From: Rheinheimera texasensis DSM 17496
GTDB lineage: Bacteria; Pseudomonadota; Gammaproteobacteria; Enterobacterales; Alteromonadaceae
Assembly (NCBI RefSeq): GCF_000711985.1
Contig: NZ_KL544005.1
Coordinates: 447,970 to 511,969, forward strand
Reading direction: 5' to 3'
Length of the DNA stretch: 64,000 nt
A model generated the notes under the pieces. The model was given only the letters and a program-made list of their open reading frames with translations. It was not told where the DNA came from and did not search any database. The first letter of the stretch is position 1; each line of letters begins with the position of its first letter. Shown in pieces: positions 43,831 through 52,326 of this stretch. The position numbers were made by a program, and so were the translations under genes.

Positions 43831-44547
43831 TTAACTGCGGCGTTTGATTTCAGCTTCGATAAAGCTCATCGCTTCGTCGATCAGATGCGTCATCAGATTT
43901 TTTGCCCGCTCCGGCTGGCGATTGCGGATAGCCAGGCAGATTTTGGCGTGATCTTCAGCCACTGCGACGTCATTGGCTTTGGCCGGTGTGGTGTGCTGAA
44001 TACTAACATTCAGTGCCGTGCGGATAAAATCACGTAGCTGGAAAAAGAACCGGTTGCGGCTGGCAAATAACACACTGGTATGAAACGCCAGGTCAGCATC
44101 ATGCATGCTGGCGCTGGGGTCTGTCGCCGCGATACGCATGGCTTCGACGGCTTTTTCAATCTGATCAATATCTTCGTCGCGGGCAAATTCGGCGGCAAGC
44201 GCAGCGGCCTGTGGTTCAATCGCCAGCCGCATTTGCAGAAATTCTTTTAACACATGCAAAGACGGGCTGCTGTCGAGTAACCAGCTTAACACGCTGGTGT
44301 CGTACAGGTTCCAGTTGCTTGGTTGTTCGACACTGATCCCCTGACGTGGCCGCGACGAGATCAGGCCTTTGGCCGCCAGCATCTTCACCGCTTCGCGCAC
44401 AGCAGTACGGCTGATGCCGTATTCTTCGCACAGCTGCGCTTCTGTCGGTAAACCGGATTCACAGCTGTATTCACCCGCCACTATGGCCCGGCCCAAATCG
44501 TTGGTGACCTGCTCGGATAAATTTAAATTTTCGATGATGCGAACCAT
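43831..44547 (-). CDS. GntR-family (FadR subfamily) regulator of the arabinan locus
   Basis: 238 residues. The start at 44547 follows GGAGGAG; the longer frame to 44601 is rejected. The winged helix-turn-helix (~10-75) reads LPTEAQLCEEYGISRTAVREAVKMLAAKGLISSRPRQG, and an all-helical FCD ligand domain follows (~95-230) with the metal/effector histidines of the family. It lies between the dehydrogenase, which it probably shares an operon with, and the divergent symporter. FadR-subfamily proteins bind T.GT...AC.A palindromes, exactly what recurs ahead of the arabinan genes. The effector is probably arabinose or an arabinose-derived acid (inference). Confidence 0.92.
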   Translation of the reverse strand: MVRIIENLNLSEQVTNDLGRAIVAGEYSCESGLPTEAQLCEEYGISRTAVREAVKMLAAKGLISSRPRQGISVEQPSNWNLYDTSVLSWLLDSSPSLHVLKEFLQMRLAIEPQAAALAAEFARDEDIDQIEKAVEAMRIAATDPSASMHDADLAFHTSVLFASRNRFFFQLRDFIRTALNVSIQHTTPAKANDVAVAEDHAKICLAIRNRQPERAKNLMTHLIDEAMSFIEAEIKRRS

Positions 44548-44919
44548 GGAGGCTCCTCCAGACAAGGTTGGGTGGCGTCTGTTTGCCGTTTTGCCTGTCA
44601 TATTAACATATGTTGTGACGATATCTGTCCGTCAACCGACAACTACAACCGGACATTGCGGCCTATGTCTGTGCCGAACCGGTCACAGCCTAGATACCTT
44701 TACCCACCAAATTGCCGAAAAACCAAATGAAATTCAAGCTTTAAAGCCGGTTTACCCGGTAATTCAACCCGGTTTCCAGCCCAAGGTCCACAGCGGTTTC
44801 TCCAAGGCTTTCCATTATTAATTTTGTATTATAATATGCTTTAAGAATAATCATTGCCGGTGCTGGTCGGTGTGTTGCGCTGCCGCCCGAAAACTGGCTT
44901 CACAATAAGGACAGAGGGC
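44548..44919. other. Divergent promoter region, gntR / symporter
   Basis: Holds operator A near the symporter and an AACATATGTT palindrome at 44605-44614 close to the gntR start, which may be the gntR promoter-side site. No gene. Confidence 0.5.
44820..44838 (+). promoter_or_regulatory. Arabinan-locus operator A with -10 box, ahead of the SSS symporter
   Basis: AATTTTGTATTATAATATG, 16 of 19 matches to the palindrome AATATTGTATTACAATATT. TATAAT at 44830-44835 is a consensus -10 box inside the operator. It is 82 bases before the start codon. Confidence 0.75.
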
Positions 44920-46548
44920 ATGTTAGAACTAAGTACACTGGACTGGCTGGTGCTGGCCGGTTTTGCACTGCTGATGGTTGGGGTCGTCGTCGCCTCGATG
45001 CGGCAAAAAGAAGAAGACACCACCGACTACTTTCTGGCCGGCCGCAATGCCGGCTGGCTGGTGATTGGCGCGTCGATTTTCGCCTCCAATATCGGCTCAG
45101 AACATCTGGTCGGTTTATCCGGCTCCGGCGCTGAATCCGGTATGGCGCTGGCGCACTGGGAATTACAGTCCTGGATCATCTTATTACTCGGCTGGATCTT
45201 TGTGCCTTTTTACTGGAGCAGTAAGGTCTACACCATGCCGGAATTTCTCGAGCGGCGTTTTAACCCGCAGTCGCGCAGTTTTTTGTCGGTCATTTCGCTG
45301 GTCAGTTATGTACTGACCAAAGTCGCGGTCACTGTCTATGCCGGCGGCGTCGCTTTTAAAACCATTCTGGGCATAGAAAGCATCTGGGGCATCGACTTTT
45401 TCTGGATCTCCGCCGTTGGCCTCGTGGTGCTGACCGGTATTTATACGGTGCTGGGCGGCATGAAAGCCATTATGTGGACATCTGTCATTCAGACGCCGGT
45501 GCTGATTATCGGCTCCGTGGTGATTTTGGTGGTTGGCCTGGATCAGGTCGGCGGCTGGGCCGAGATGGAGCGGTTAAACGGCGAGAATATGCATTTGATG
45601 CGCGCCGCCAGCGACGCCAATTTCCCCTGGCCTGGTATTGTATTTGGCTCTTTTATTATCGGTTTTTGGTACTGGTGTACTGACCAATACATCGTGCAAC
45701 GGGTGTTGTCGGCCAAGGGCATTCAGGCGGCGCGACGCGGCACTATCTTTGCCGGTTATCTGAAACTGCTGCCGGTGTTTATTTTCCTGGTACCCGGCCT
45801 GATTGCGCATGCACTGCAGGCCAAAGGCATCATTTCTTTTGACAGTGCTGACCAGGCTTTTCCGACGCTGGTGGCCGAATTGTTACCGTCCGGCGTCAAA
45901 GGTATTGTGATTGGCGGTTTGGTTGCGGCGCTGATGAGTTCGCTGGCTTCCCTGTTTAACTCCTCTGCCACCTTGTTCACCATCGACTTTTATAAAAAGT
46001 ACAAACCAGAATCTTCCGAGCAGCAGCTGTTAAAAGTCGGACGTATCGCCACTGTCGTCGTAGTGGTGCTGGGGATTTTGTGGATCCCGGTGATGAGCCT
46101 GATTGCTGACGTGTTGTATGAATATCTGCAAAGTGTGCAGTCGTTAATAGCACCGGGCATTGCGGCGGTATTTTTACTCGGCATTTGTAGCAAACGCATC
46201 ACGCCAACTGCTGGTTACGTCGGGCTGGTGGCCGGTTTTGTACTCGGCATGTTCCGACTGGTGTTATTGCCGTTTCGCGATGCCATTCATGGCACATCAA
46301 TCGCCTGGGTCGTTGAAATGAACTGGCTGTATTATTGTGTGTTGTTATTTGTGCTTGTGTGCCTGATTGTTATAGGCCTGAGCTTTGTTACTAAAGCGCC
46401 GACTGAAGACAATGTGCGTGGCCTGACTTTTTCCACGCTGGGTAAAGACACCCTGCAGGATGTGCTCAAAGGCCTGGACAAGTGGGATTATATTCACACT
46501 GCGATCATTCTGGGGATCACTGCCTTTATCTACTGGCGCTTCTGGTAA
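44920..46548 (+). CDS. Sodium:solute symporter (SSS family), probable arabinose importer
   Basis: 542 residues with 13-14 membrane helices. SSS/SGLT signatures are DYFLAGRNAGWLVIGASIFASNIGSEHLVGL, GGMKAIMWTSVIQTPVL and GFWYWCTDQYIVQRVLSAKG; the last resembles the galactose-type SglT members. It imports a monosaccharide with sodium. AAGGACAGAGGG precedes the ATG. The operator overlapping its promoter and the divergent gntR make L-arabinose the likely substrate. A strong terminator follows at 46563. Confidence 0.92.
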   Translation: MLELSTLDWLVLAGFALLMVGVVVASMRQKEEDTTDYFLAGRNAGWLVIGASIFASNIGSEHLVGLSGSGAESGMALAHWELQSWIILLLGWIFVPFYWSSKVYTMPEFLERRFNPQSRSFLSVISLVSYVLTKVAVTVYAGGVAFKTILGIESIWGIDFFWISAVGLVVLTGIYTVLGGMKAIMWTSVIQTPVLIIGSVVILVVGLDQVGGWAEMERLNGENMHLMRAASDANFPWPGIVFGSFIIGFWYWCTDQYIVQRVLSAKGIQAARRGTIFAGYLKLLPVFIFLVPGLIAHALQAKGIISFDSADQAFPTLVAELLPSGVKGIVIGGLVAALMSSLASLFNSSATLFTIDFYKKYKPESSEQQLLKVGRIATVVVVVLGILWIPVMSLIADVLYEYLQSVQSLIAPGIAAVFLLGICSKRITPTAGYVGLVAGFVLGMFRLVLLPFRDAIHGTSIAWVVEMNWLYYCVLLFVLVCLIVIGLSFVTKAPTEDNVRGLTFSTLGKDTLQDVLKGLDKWDYIHTAIILGITAFIYWRFW

Positions 46549-46562
46549 GTCGCCTTCCGCCG

Positions 46563-46594
46563 CCAAAGCCAGCGCTGCTGGCTTTGGCTTTTTC
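46563..46594 (+). terminator. Terminator between symporter and GH43 gene
   Basis: CCAAAGCCAGC-GCT-GCTGGCTTTGG (11 perfect pairs) followed by CTTTTTC. It lies between convergent genes. Confidence 0.92.
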
Positions 46595-46610
46595 TGCGCA
46601 ATGTGGCTGG

Positions 46611-47606
46611 TTAATCTGCCTGCTCAGGCGCAAACAGCGGAAAGCCGTTGGCGTCCCACTGCAGCAGCCGCAACCGGGTATGCCGGTTAGGGTCGGTCAG
46701 CGGCGTACCCTGTAAATCACGATATTCTCGGCTGTGATAAACCATCACCTCAGTTTTACCATCTTCAGCCAGCACAAAACTGTTATGCCCGGGGCCAAAC
46801 CGTTTCAATGCGGCGTTGGTGGCAAACACCGGTTCCGGCTGTTTTTGCCAGCTCTGCGGCTTCAATAAATCGGCATTGGCGTCGGCCCACAGCAAGCCCA
46901 TCGCATAACGATGGTCGGTGGCGCTCGCCGAATAAGTGACAAAAACCCGACCGTTTTTGACCAGTACCGCCGGGCCTTCGTTGACTTTGTAGCCCTGAAT
47001 TTCCCAAGGCAAGGTCGGCTCACTGAGTTTGACGGGTGTACCTTTGATCCGGGTCGGACCGTCCATTTCAGCGAGCCACAGCGCTGAATTATAAGTCTGC
47101 GCCACATCCTGCTGCGCCCACAGCAGATACTGTTTGTCGCGATGAGTAAAAGTGGTGGCATCGAGTGCAAAGGTGTCGAGATGAGTTTTTAGTTCGCCCT
47201 CCTCGTGCCAGTGGCCTTGTTTGGGGTCGGCAGATGGGTTGGACAGCACATACATGCGAATGTGAAACGGCGCATCAGTGCGGCTGGCAGCAAAATACAG
47301 ATACCAGATATTGTTGATGCGGTGCAGCTCTGGCGCCCAGATATTGGCACTCATAGGCCCATTGGCTTTTTTCTGCCACACCTGCACCGGCTCAGCGGTT
47401 TTTAAGCCAGCTAAAGTGCAGCTGGAGCGAATTTCCAGCGCGGAGAAATCCGGCACTGTCGCAGTAAAATGGTAACAGCCACTGGCGGCATCGCGATGGA
47501 TAAAAGGGTCGGCCCGTTGCAGCAACAGCGGATTTTGCGGCAAAGTAACGGCGCCAGTTGCTGGTAACGCGAGCAGACATGCCAAAGTCAACACAGTAAA
47601 ACGCAT
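46611..47606 (-). CDS. Secreted GH43 exo-alpha-L-arabinofuranosidase-type enzyme
   Basis: 331 residues with a signal peptide ending near ATGAV (~residue 20). GH43 catalytic residues are visible: general base Asp33 (RADPFI), pKa modulator Asp149 (LDATTF) and general acid Glu210 (VNEGPA); the conserved His of FGPGHNS is at 274. The sequence resembles the exo-1,5-arabinofuranosidase group (GH43_26 type). Two relatives occur here: a cytoplasmic one at 51352 and a partial one at 62769. It is divergent from the endo-arabinanase gene and shares operator B with it. Confidence 0.9.
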   Translation of the reverse strand: MRFTVLTLACLLALPATGAVTLPQNPLLLQRADPFIHRDAASGCYHFTATVPDFSALEIRSSCTLAGLKTAEPVQVWQKKANGPMSANIWAPELHRINNIWYLYFAASRTDAPFHIRMYVLSNPSADPKQGHWHEEGELKTHLDTFALDATTFTHRDKQYLLWAQQDVAQTYNSALWLAEMDGPTRIKGTPVKLSEPTLPWEIQGYKVNEGPAVLVKNGRVFVTYSASATDHRYAMGLLWADANADLLKPQSWQKQPEPVFATNAALKRFGPGHNSFVLAEDGKTEVMVYHSREYRDLQGTPLTDPNRHTRLRLLQWDANGFPLFAPEQAD

Positions 47607-47662
47607 CGATGGACCTCCTGTGGTCGTTGCTCTTGTGAGCAGCAGATCTATTCTGTATTATT

Positions 47663-47681
47663 AATATTGTATTACTTATTA
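47663..47681. promoter_or_regulatory. Arabinan-locus operator B, between two divergent GH43 genes
   Basis: AATATTGTATTACTTATTA: the left half and centre match the palindrome exactly, the right half is degenerate. It is 57 bases from the minus-strand start and 31 from the plus-strand start, so one site could control both. The reverse strand offers a TACAAT -10-like box. Confidence 0.65.
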
Positions 47682-47711
47682 GCAAGAAGCAACCAGGCAG
47701 GAGCAGCAAAG

Positions 47712-48791
47712 ATGCAATTTCGGGCGACCCCAACACTGCTAAGAGCACTAAAGAGAGCACTGAAGGCCGGACTGAAGACGAGACTGGCAACAACATTGAC
47801 CGCTATCGCGCTGCTGTCCGCCAGTGCGCTGGTACAAGCCAAACAACTGGAAGTGCACGACCCGGTTCTGGCCAAAGCCGGTGGCAAGTATTATGTGTTC
47901 AGCACAGGACCCGGCATCACCATCTATCAATCCAAAGACCTGCAGCAATGGCAACCGGCCGGCCGGGTCTTTGCGACAGAGCCAACATGGGCCAAAAGCA
48001 TAGCGCCGACCTTTGACGGTCATCTGTGGGCGCCGGATATTTTTGAAAAAGACGGCACTTTTTATCTGTATTATTCAGTCTCTGCTTTTGGCAAAAATAC
48101 TTCGGCCATTGGTGTAGCCACCAATAAAACATTAGATCCAAGCGCGAAAAACTATCAATGGCAGGACCAAGGGATAGTGCTGCAATCGGTGCCGGAGCGC
48201 GACCACTGGAACGCGATTGACCCTGCCATTATCCGCGATGAACACGGCGAACACTGGATGAGTTTTGGCTCTTTTTGGGAGGGGCTAAAACTGGTCAAAC
48301 TGGACAACAGCCTGACCCGTCTCGCCGAGCCGCAGCAATGGCACAGTATCGCCAAACGACCACGTAACCCGGCATTGCCAGACGGCGAGCCGGGCGATGG
48401 CGCTATTGAAGCGCCTTATATCTTCCATAAAAACGGCTATTACTACTTGTTTGTATCCTTTGACAAATGTTGCCGTGGCAAAGACAGCGATTACAAAATC
48501 ATGGTTGGACGCAGTAAAAGCGTGATCGGGCCTTATGTCGACAAAGCCGGTAAGCCGATGCTGCAAGGCGGTGGCACCTTAGTGCTGCAGGGCGATAAAG
48601 ATTGGGTGGCGCTTGGCCATAATGCGGCTTACAGCATTGATGGCAACGATTATCTGGTGTTTCATGCGTACGAGACGGCAGACAAGGCACTGCAAAAACT
48701 GAAAGTGCTGCCAATGCAATGGCAGGACGGCTGGCCTGTGGTTGAGCAACAAGCGTTGAATCAATATCGGACCACGCTCATCAACAAATAA
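47712..48791 (+). CDS. Secreted endo-1,5-alpha-L-arabinanase (GH43)
   Basis: 359 residues; AGGAG nine bases before the ATG decides the start. It has an unusually long signal peptide (cleavage near residue 43, LVQA-KQ) with seven basic residues before the hydrophobic core. The five-bladed propeller carries Asp50 (VHDPVL), Asp170 (WNAIDPAI) and Glu233 (GAIEAPYI), the triad of Cellvibrio Arb43A-type endo-arabinanases, and DGHLWAPDI. The length equals the single-domain enzymes. It cuts the 1,5-linked arabinan backbone outside the inner membrane. The transcript is monocistronic and under operator B. Confidence 0.92.
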   Translation: MQFRATPTLLRALKRALKAGLKTRLATTLTAIALLSASALVQAKQLEVHDPVLAKAGGKYYVFSTGPGITIYQSKDLQQWQPAGRVFATEPTWAKSIAPTFDGHLWAPDIFEKDGTFYLYYSVSAFGKNTSAIGVATNKTLDPSAKNYQWQDQGIVLQSVPERDHWNAIDPAIIRDEHGEHWMSFGSFWEGLKLVKLDNSLTRLAEPQQWHSIAKRPRNPALPDGEPGDGAIEAPYIFHKNGYYYLFVSFDKCCRGKDSDYKIMVGRSKSVIGPYVDKAGKPMLQGGGTLVLQGDKDWVALGHNAAYSIDGNDYLVFHAYETADKALQKLKVLPMQWQDGWPVVEQQALNQYRTTLINK

Positions 48792-48852
48792 ATCTCTGGT
48801 TTATTTTCAACTGCGGGCTGCCAGCAGATAGCGGCAGCCCTGCTCTTCAGTG

Positions 48853-51303
48853 TCAGGGCTTTAACAGCCGGATACCATAAATACCACCTGCGACAGAACC
48901 GGCTTTAGCGACAAACTTCAGCTGGTGGCGGCCTTTTTCACTGTGTTGAAGCAAGGCCTGCGGGATAACGTAATCGACGCTGTAAATACCGGCCTCAGAC
49001 ATTGGTTGTAACACCACATCCGCCAACAACTGGCCGTTCAGTAACACTGAAAACTGCCGGCCGGCGTCGCCACTGAAATACTCCAACCGCAGCACAGTCG
49101 CTTGCTTAAGGGCATCGGTTAACTGATAACTGAACCAGTTGCGGCTGTCACGCCAGTGCCGGCCATTGTTGTTACCACTTTGACTGGCTTCGCCCTGGTA
49201 CTGGTGCTCCACTTCCGGTTGCTGCTGGCCCGGCTGGATCTGGTCCAACGTGCGGGCCGCCAACAAGGCTTCCTCCTCAGCCCGCGCCGTCGCCGCTTTA
49301 ACAAACGCCGGATAGGCAGCTGTGGCCACTTGCTGCAGATAAATCTGATAACGCTGGTCGTGCACGCGGAAAAATGGCACCAGCTGCGCCACCGGCTGTT
49401 GCTGCCAGATTTGTGGCCGCGCCGCCTGAAGACCTGGCGCGGCAAAAGCTAATGGCCCGGGCAGCCGTTGCAGGCTCTGTAAAAAAGCCTGCGGTTCACC
49501 AACCAATAACGGTGCGGCACCTTCCGGGCACAAAGCACCGGCAGCGATATGGCCCATCCGGCTGTCGTCGGCGACAAACTTCAGCTGCTCGCCTTTTAAT
49601 GGCGGCAGAGGCTGCGCCAGCGCCACCGGGCCATACAGCACTGCGTAGTTTGCAGCCACATCAGCAGCCTTGTGGTCGTTCGCTCGCTGACCCGGTAACT
49701 GCTCAAGCCGAAGCTGCGGGTCCAGACTGAAACTCAGCACATCACCGGCTTGCAGCGCCAATGCTGCGCTGACATAACCGGGCCTGAGATCCCGGGTTTG
49801 CACCGCCTGACCGTTTAATCGCAACTGCAATGGCGCGCCCTGCCAGGCTGGCCGGCGAATGCTGATGCGCTGGAGTTTTCCGGCGCCCGGCGCCTGCAAC
49901 ACGGTCAGCCGAACACTGTTGTCATCGGGGAATGCTGTTGTAAGCGCCAGCTGCAGCCCTTGCTCCGGCCAGAGCAGCGTCGATGGGATAAATAGGTTCA
50001 GCAGTAATTCGCCGCCGGCGTGGGCGTAAATCAGCTCGTTATATTTGCTGTGATTTTCCAGCCCGGAGCCAACGCAACACCACATCGACTGGTCGTGCGC
50101 CGAATACATCCGGTAATGCCCGGACCGCATCGGCGTGAAATACACCAGACCGCCGTGCTGCGGATGTTGCGACGACAAAATATGGTTGTAGCTGGCGCGT
50201 TCATAGAAGTTTAAATAGCGGGTGTCACCACTTTGCAAGTACAGCAGCTTCGCCAGCTTTAACATATTGTAGGTATTACAGGTTTCCGGCCCTTCGACGT
50301 CTTCCAGCATCGGACGGAAATCGTCCGCCTGATGGAAATGCTCGCGGACGCTGTTGCCACCAATGACCACTGAGCGACGCTCGATCACGGTCTGATAAAA
50401 AAACTGCGCCGCCTGCTGCCAGTCCGGTAAACCGGCACTGGCTCCGACCCGCCAAAAACCAATCACTTTGGGAATTTGCGTGTTGGCATGCAAACCGCTG
50501 AGCTGGTCCTGCTGCTGTAACAGTGGCGTTAATAAACTTTGCTGCGAATAACGTTGTGCCAGCTGCAAATACGCCGGGTCGCCGCTGATCGCCGCCAAAT
50601 CGGTTAAAGATTCATTGAGGCCACCATGTTCGCTGACCAGCAACTGCTGAATTTGCGCGCCACTGAGCCCGGCATTGACCTGTAAAAACCACTGCCCCAA
50701 ATTCAGCAGCAGGCTTTTGGCCTGCGGTTTGTGCGCCAGCAGCCAGGCATCGGTCAAACCGGCAAATGTTTTATGCAAATTATATAAAGGCACCCAGCGC
50801 TGATTCAGGCTGAACAATTCACTGTTGATCTGGCCGGCGCGTATTTGTTGCCACAGCTGCCGCCCGCCAGGAATACCACCGAGATAACCGGCATCAGGCC
50901 CACTGCCATACGCCTGCTGCACCTTGGTTAAGCGCTGTAGCAGTGCATCCAGTCGGGAATTAAGCTCTTTGTCGCCGGTTGCGGCCACCGCCAGCGCCAG
51001 AGCCGACAAATAATGCCCGCCAATATGACCGTCTAAGCCACTGCTCTCCCAGTTGCCATAAGGAGCGGCCTGAGGCGTTAAACCGGCTTCACGCTCAAAA
51101 GGCGCTAACAGCCGGTTGCTGTCAAAATCGAGCAGATATTGCAGATTGGTCTGCTGTGCCTGATAAAAAGGCCCGGCAGTTAAACGCACCTGCGTCAATG
51201 CAAAGGGCTGCACTGCTGTGGATACCGCCGGCGCCTGCGCAAAGACAAGCACCGACCAGGCACAACCAACCAGCAGTGCAAGATTAAACTTTATCAGGCG
51301 CAT
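48853..51303 (-). CDS. GH127 beta-L-arabinofuranosidase-type enzyme, exported
   Basis: 816 residues with a signal peptide (VLVFAQAPA, ~residue 24). The (alpha/alpha)6 catalytic domain has the GH127 zinc-cysteine site: Glu340 and Cys342 (PETCNTYNM) and the Cys409-Cys410 pair (MWCCVGSGLENH), the second Cys being the expected nucleophile; HypBA1 of Bifidobacterium uses E338/C340/C417/C418. C-terminal beta domains follow. It would remove terminal beta-L-arabinofuranose from side chains or glycoproteins. It is the last gene of the symporter-GH43-GH127 operon (minus strand). Confidence 0.92.
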   Translation of the reverse strand: MRLIKFNLALLVGCAWSVLVFAQAPAVSTAVQPFALTQVRLTAGPFYQAQQTNLQYLLDFDSNRLLAPFEREAGLTPQAAPYGNWESSGLDGHIGGHYLSALALAVAATGDKELNSRLDALLQRLTKVQQAYGSGPDAGYLGGIPGGRQLWQQIRAGQINSELFSLNQRWVPLYNLHKTFAGLTDAWLLAHKPQAKSLLLNLGQWFLQVNAGLSGAQIQQLLVSEHGGLNESLTDLAAISGDPAYLQLAQRYSQQSLLTPLLQQQDQLSGLHANTQIPKVIGFWRVGASAGLPDWQQAAQFFYQTVIERRSVVIGGNSVREHFHQADDFRPMLEDVEGPETCNTYNMLKLAKLLYLQSGDTRYLNFYERASYNHILSSQHPQHGGLVYFTPMRSGHYRMYSAHDQSMWCCVGSGLENHSKYNELIYAHAGGELLLNLFIPSTLLWPEQGLQLALTTAFPDDNSVRLTVLQAPGAGKLQRISIRRPAWQGAPLQLRLNGQAVQTRDLRPGYVSAALALQAGDVLSFSLDPQLRLEQLPGQRANDHKAADVAANYAVLYGPVALAQPLPPLKGEQLKFVADDSRMGHIAAGALCPEGAAPLLVGEPQAFLQSLQRLPGPLAFAAPGLQAARPQIWQQQPVAQLVPFFRVHDQRYQIYLQQVATAAYPAFVKAATARAEEEALLAARTLDQIQPGQQQPEVEHQYQGEASQSGNNNGRHWRDSRNWFSYQLTDALKQATVLRLEYFSGDAGRQFSVLLNGQLLADVVLQPMSEAGIYSVDYVIPQALLQHSEKGRHQLKFVAKAGSVAGGIYGIRLLKP

Positions 51304-51351
51304 CTTAGTTCCTGCTGGAGGTCAGAAAAGGTGACTTAGGGCTGAGCTGGT

Positions 51352-52326
51352 TTACCGCTGTCTTGGTTTCCCGCTTCCTGGTTTACCAAATTGCGGCATA
51401 CCGTTTTTATCCCATTGGATAGTCTTCACAAAGGTATGCCGGTCCGGATTCCACAGCGGATCGCCTTCAATTTCAGTGTATTGCCGGCAGTGGTACACCA
51501 GAACGTCGGTGCCATCGGCAAGCGTGGTAAAGCTGTTGTGACCTGGGCCAAACATTTTCACAGTGGCGTCGGTCTGAAACACCGGTTGCGGTGATTTCTG
51601 CCAGCTGGCCGGGTTCAGTACATCGGCATTTTCATCAGCCCACAGCAGCCCCATACAATAGTTTTCGTCAGTGGCACTGGCGGAATAGCTGATAAAAATT
51701 TTGCCATGGCCTTTGAGCACAGCCGGGCCTTCGTTAACCCAAAAGCCACGAATTTCCCAGTCCAGTTCAGGTTTGGTCAGCAATACCGGCGTGCCTTTGA
51801 TAGCAACCGGCGACGCCATTTCGGCGATATACAAATTCGAGTTGCCGGTGATACCCGGGCCCTTTTGCGCCCACAGATAATAGAGTTTGCCCTGATGGTA
51901 AAAAGTGGTGGCATCAAGGCAAAAAGTATCGATACCAGTGTAGATTTGGCCAATAAATTGCCAGTCGGCGGTCAGGGCATTGTCACCGGTGCCTTGAATC
52001 ACATACATCCGATGCTGAAACAAATTGTCTTTAATAGCCCGGCTTGGCGCTGCGGCAAAATAGACATACCAGACGCCCTGATGATAATGAATTTCCGGCG
52101 CCCAAATCAGCTCAGAATAAGACCCTTCTGCCGGTTTACGCCACACCATCACAGCCTCAGCGCTGGCTAAATCTTCCAGCTGCCGGGCACGGCGCAGTTC
52201 AATACCATCATAGGCCGGCACTGAGGCGGTAAAATAATAAAAGCCATCTGTATGCCGGTAAATAAACGGGTCGGCACGTTGCGCGATTAACGGCACGTTG
52301 CTGTTCATCGGGGAAAAATCAGGCAT
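51352..52326 (-). CDS. Cytoplasmic GH43 exo-alpha-L-arabinofuranosidase
   Basis: 324 residues with no signal peptide, unlike its relative at 46611. Catalytic residues are Asp19 (RADPFI), Asp138 (LDATTF) and Glu199 (VNEGPA), with the MFGPGHNSF histidine. The start at 52326 overlaps the upstream symporter by eight bases, with AAGGA about ten bases ahead; an ATG at 52308 is possible. Coupling to a GPH symporter strongly suggests it hydrolyses imported arabino-oligosaccharides to arabinose in the cytoplasm. Confidence 0.92.
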   Translation of the reverse strand: MPDFSPMNSNVPLIAQRADPFIYRHTDGFYYFTASVPAYDGIELRRARQLEDLASAEAVMVWRKPAEGSYSELIWAPEIHYHQGVWYVYFAAAPSRAIKDNLFQHRMYVIQGTGDNALTADWQFIGQIYTGIDTFCLDATTFYHQGKLYYLWAQKGPGITGNSNLYIAEMASPVAIKGTPVLLTKPELDWEIRGFWVNEGPAVLKGHGKIFISYSASATDENYCMGLLWADENADVLNPASWQKSPQPVFQTDATVKMFGPGHNSFTTLADGTDVLVYHCRQYTEIEGDPLWNPDRHTFVKTIQWDKNGMPQFGKPGSGKPRQR

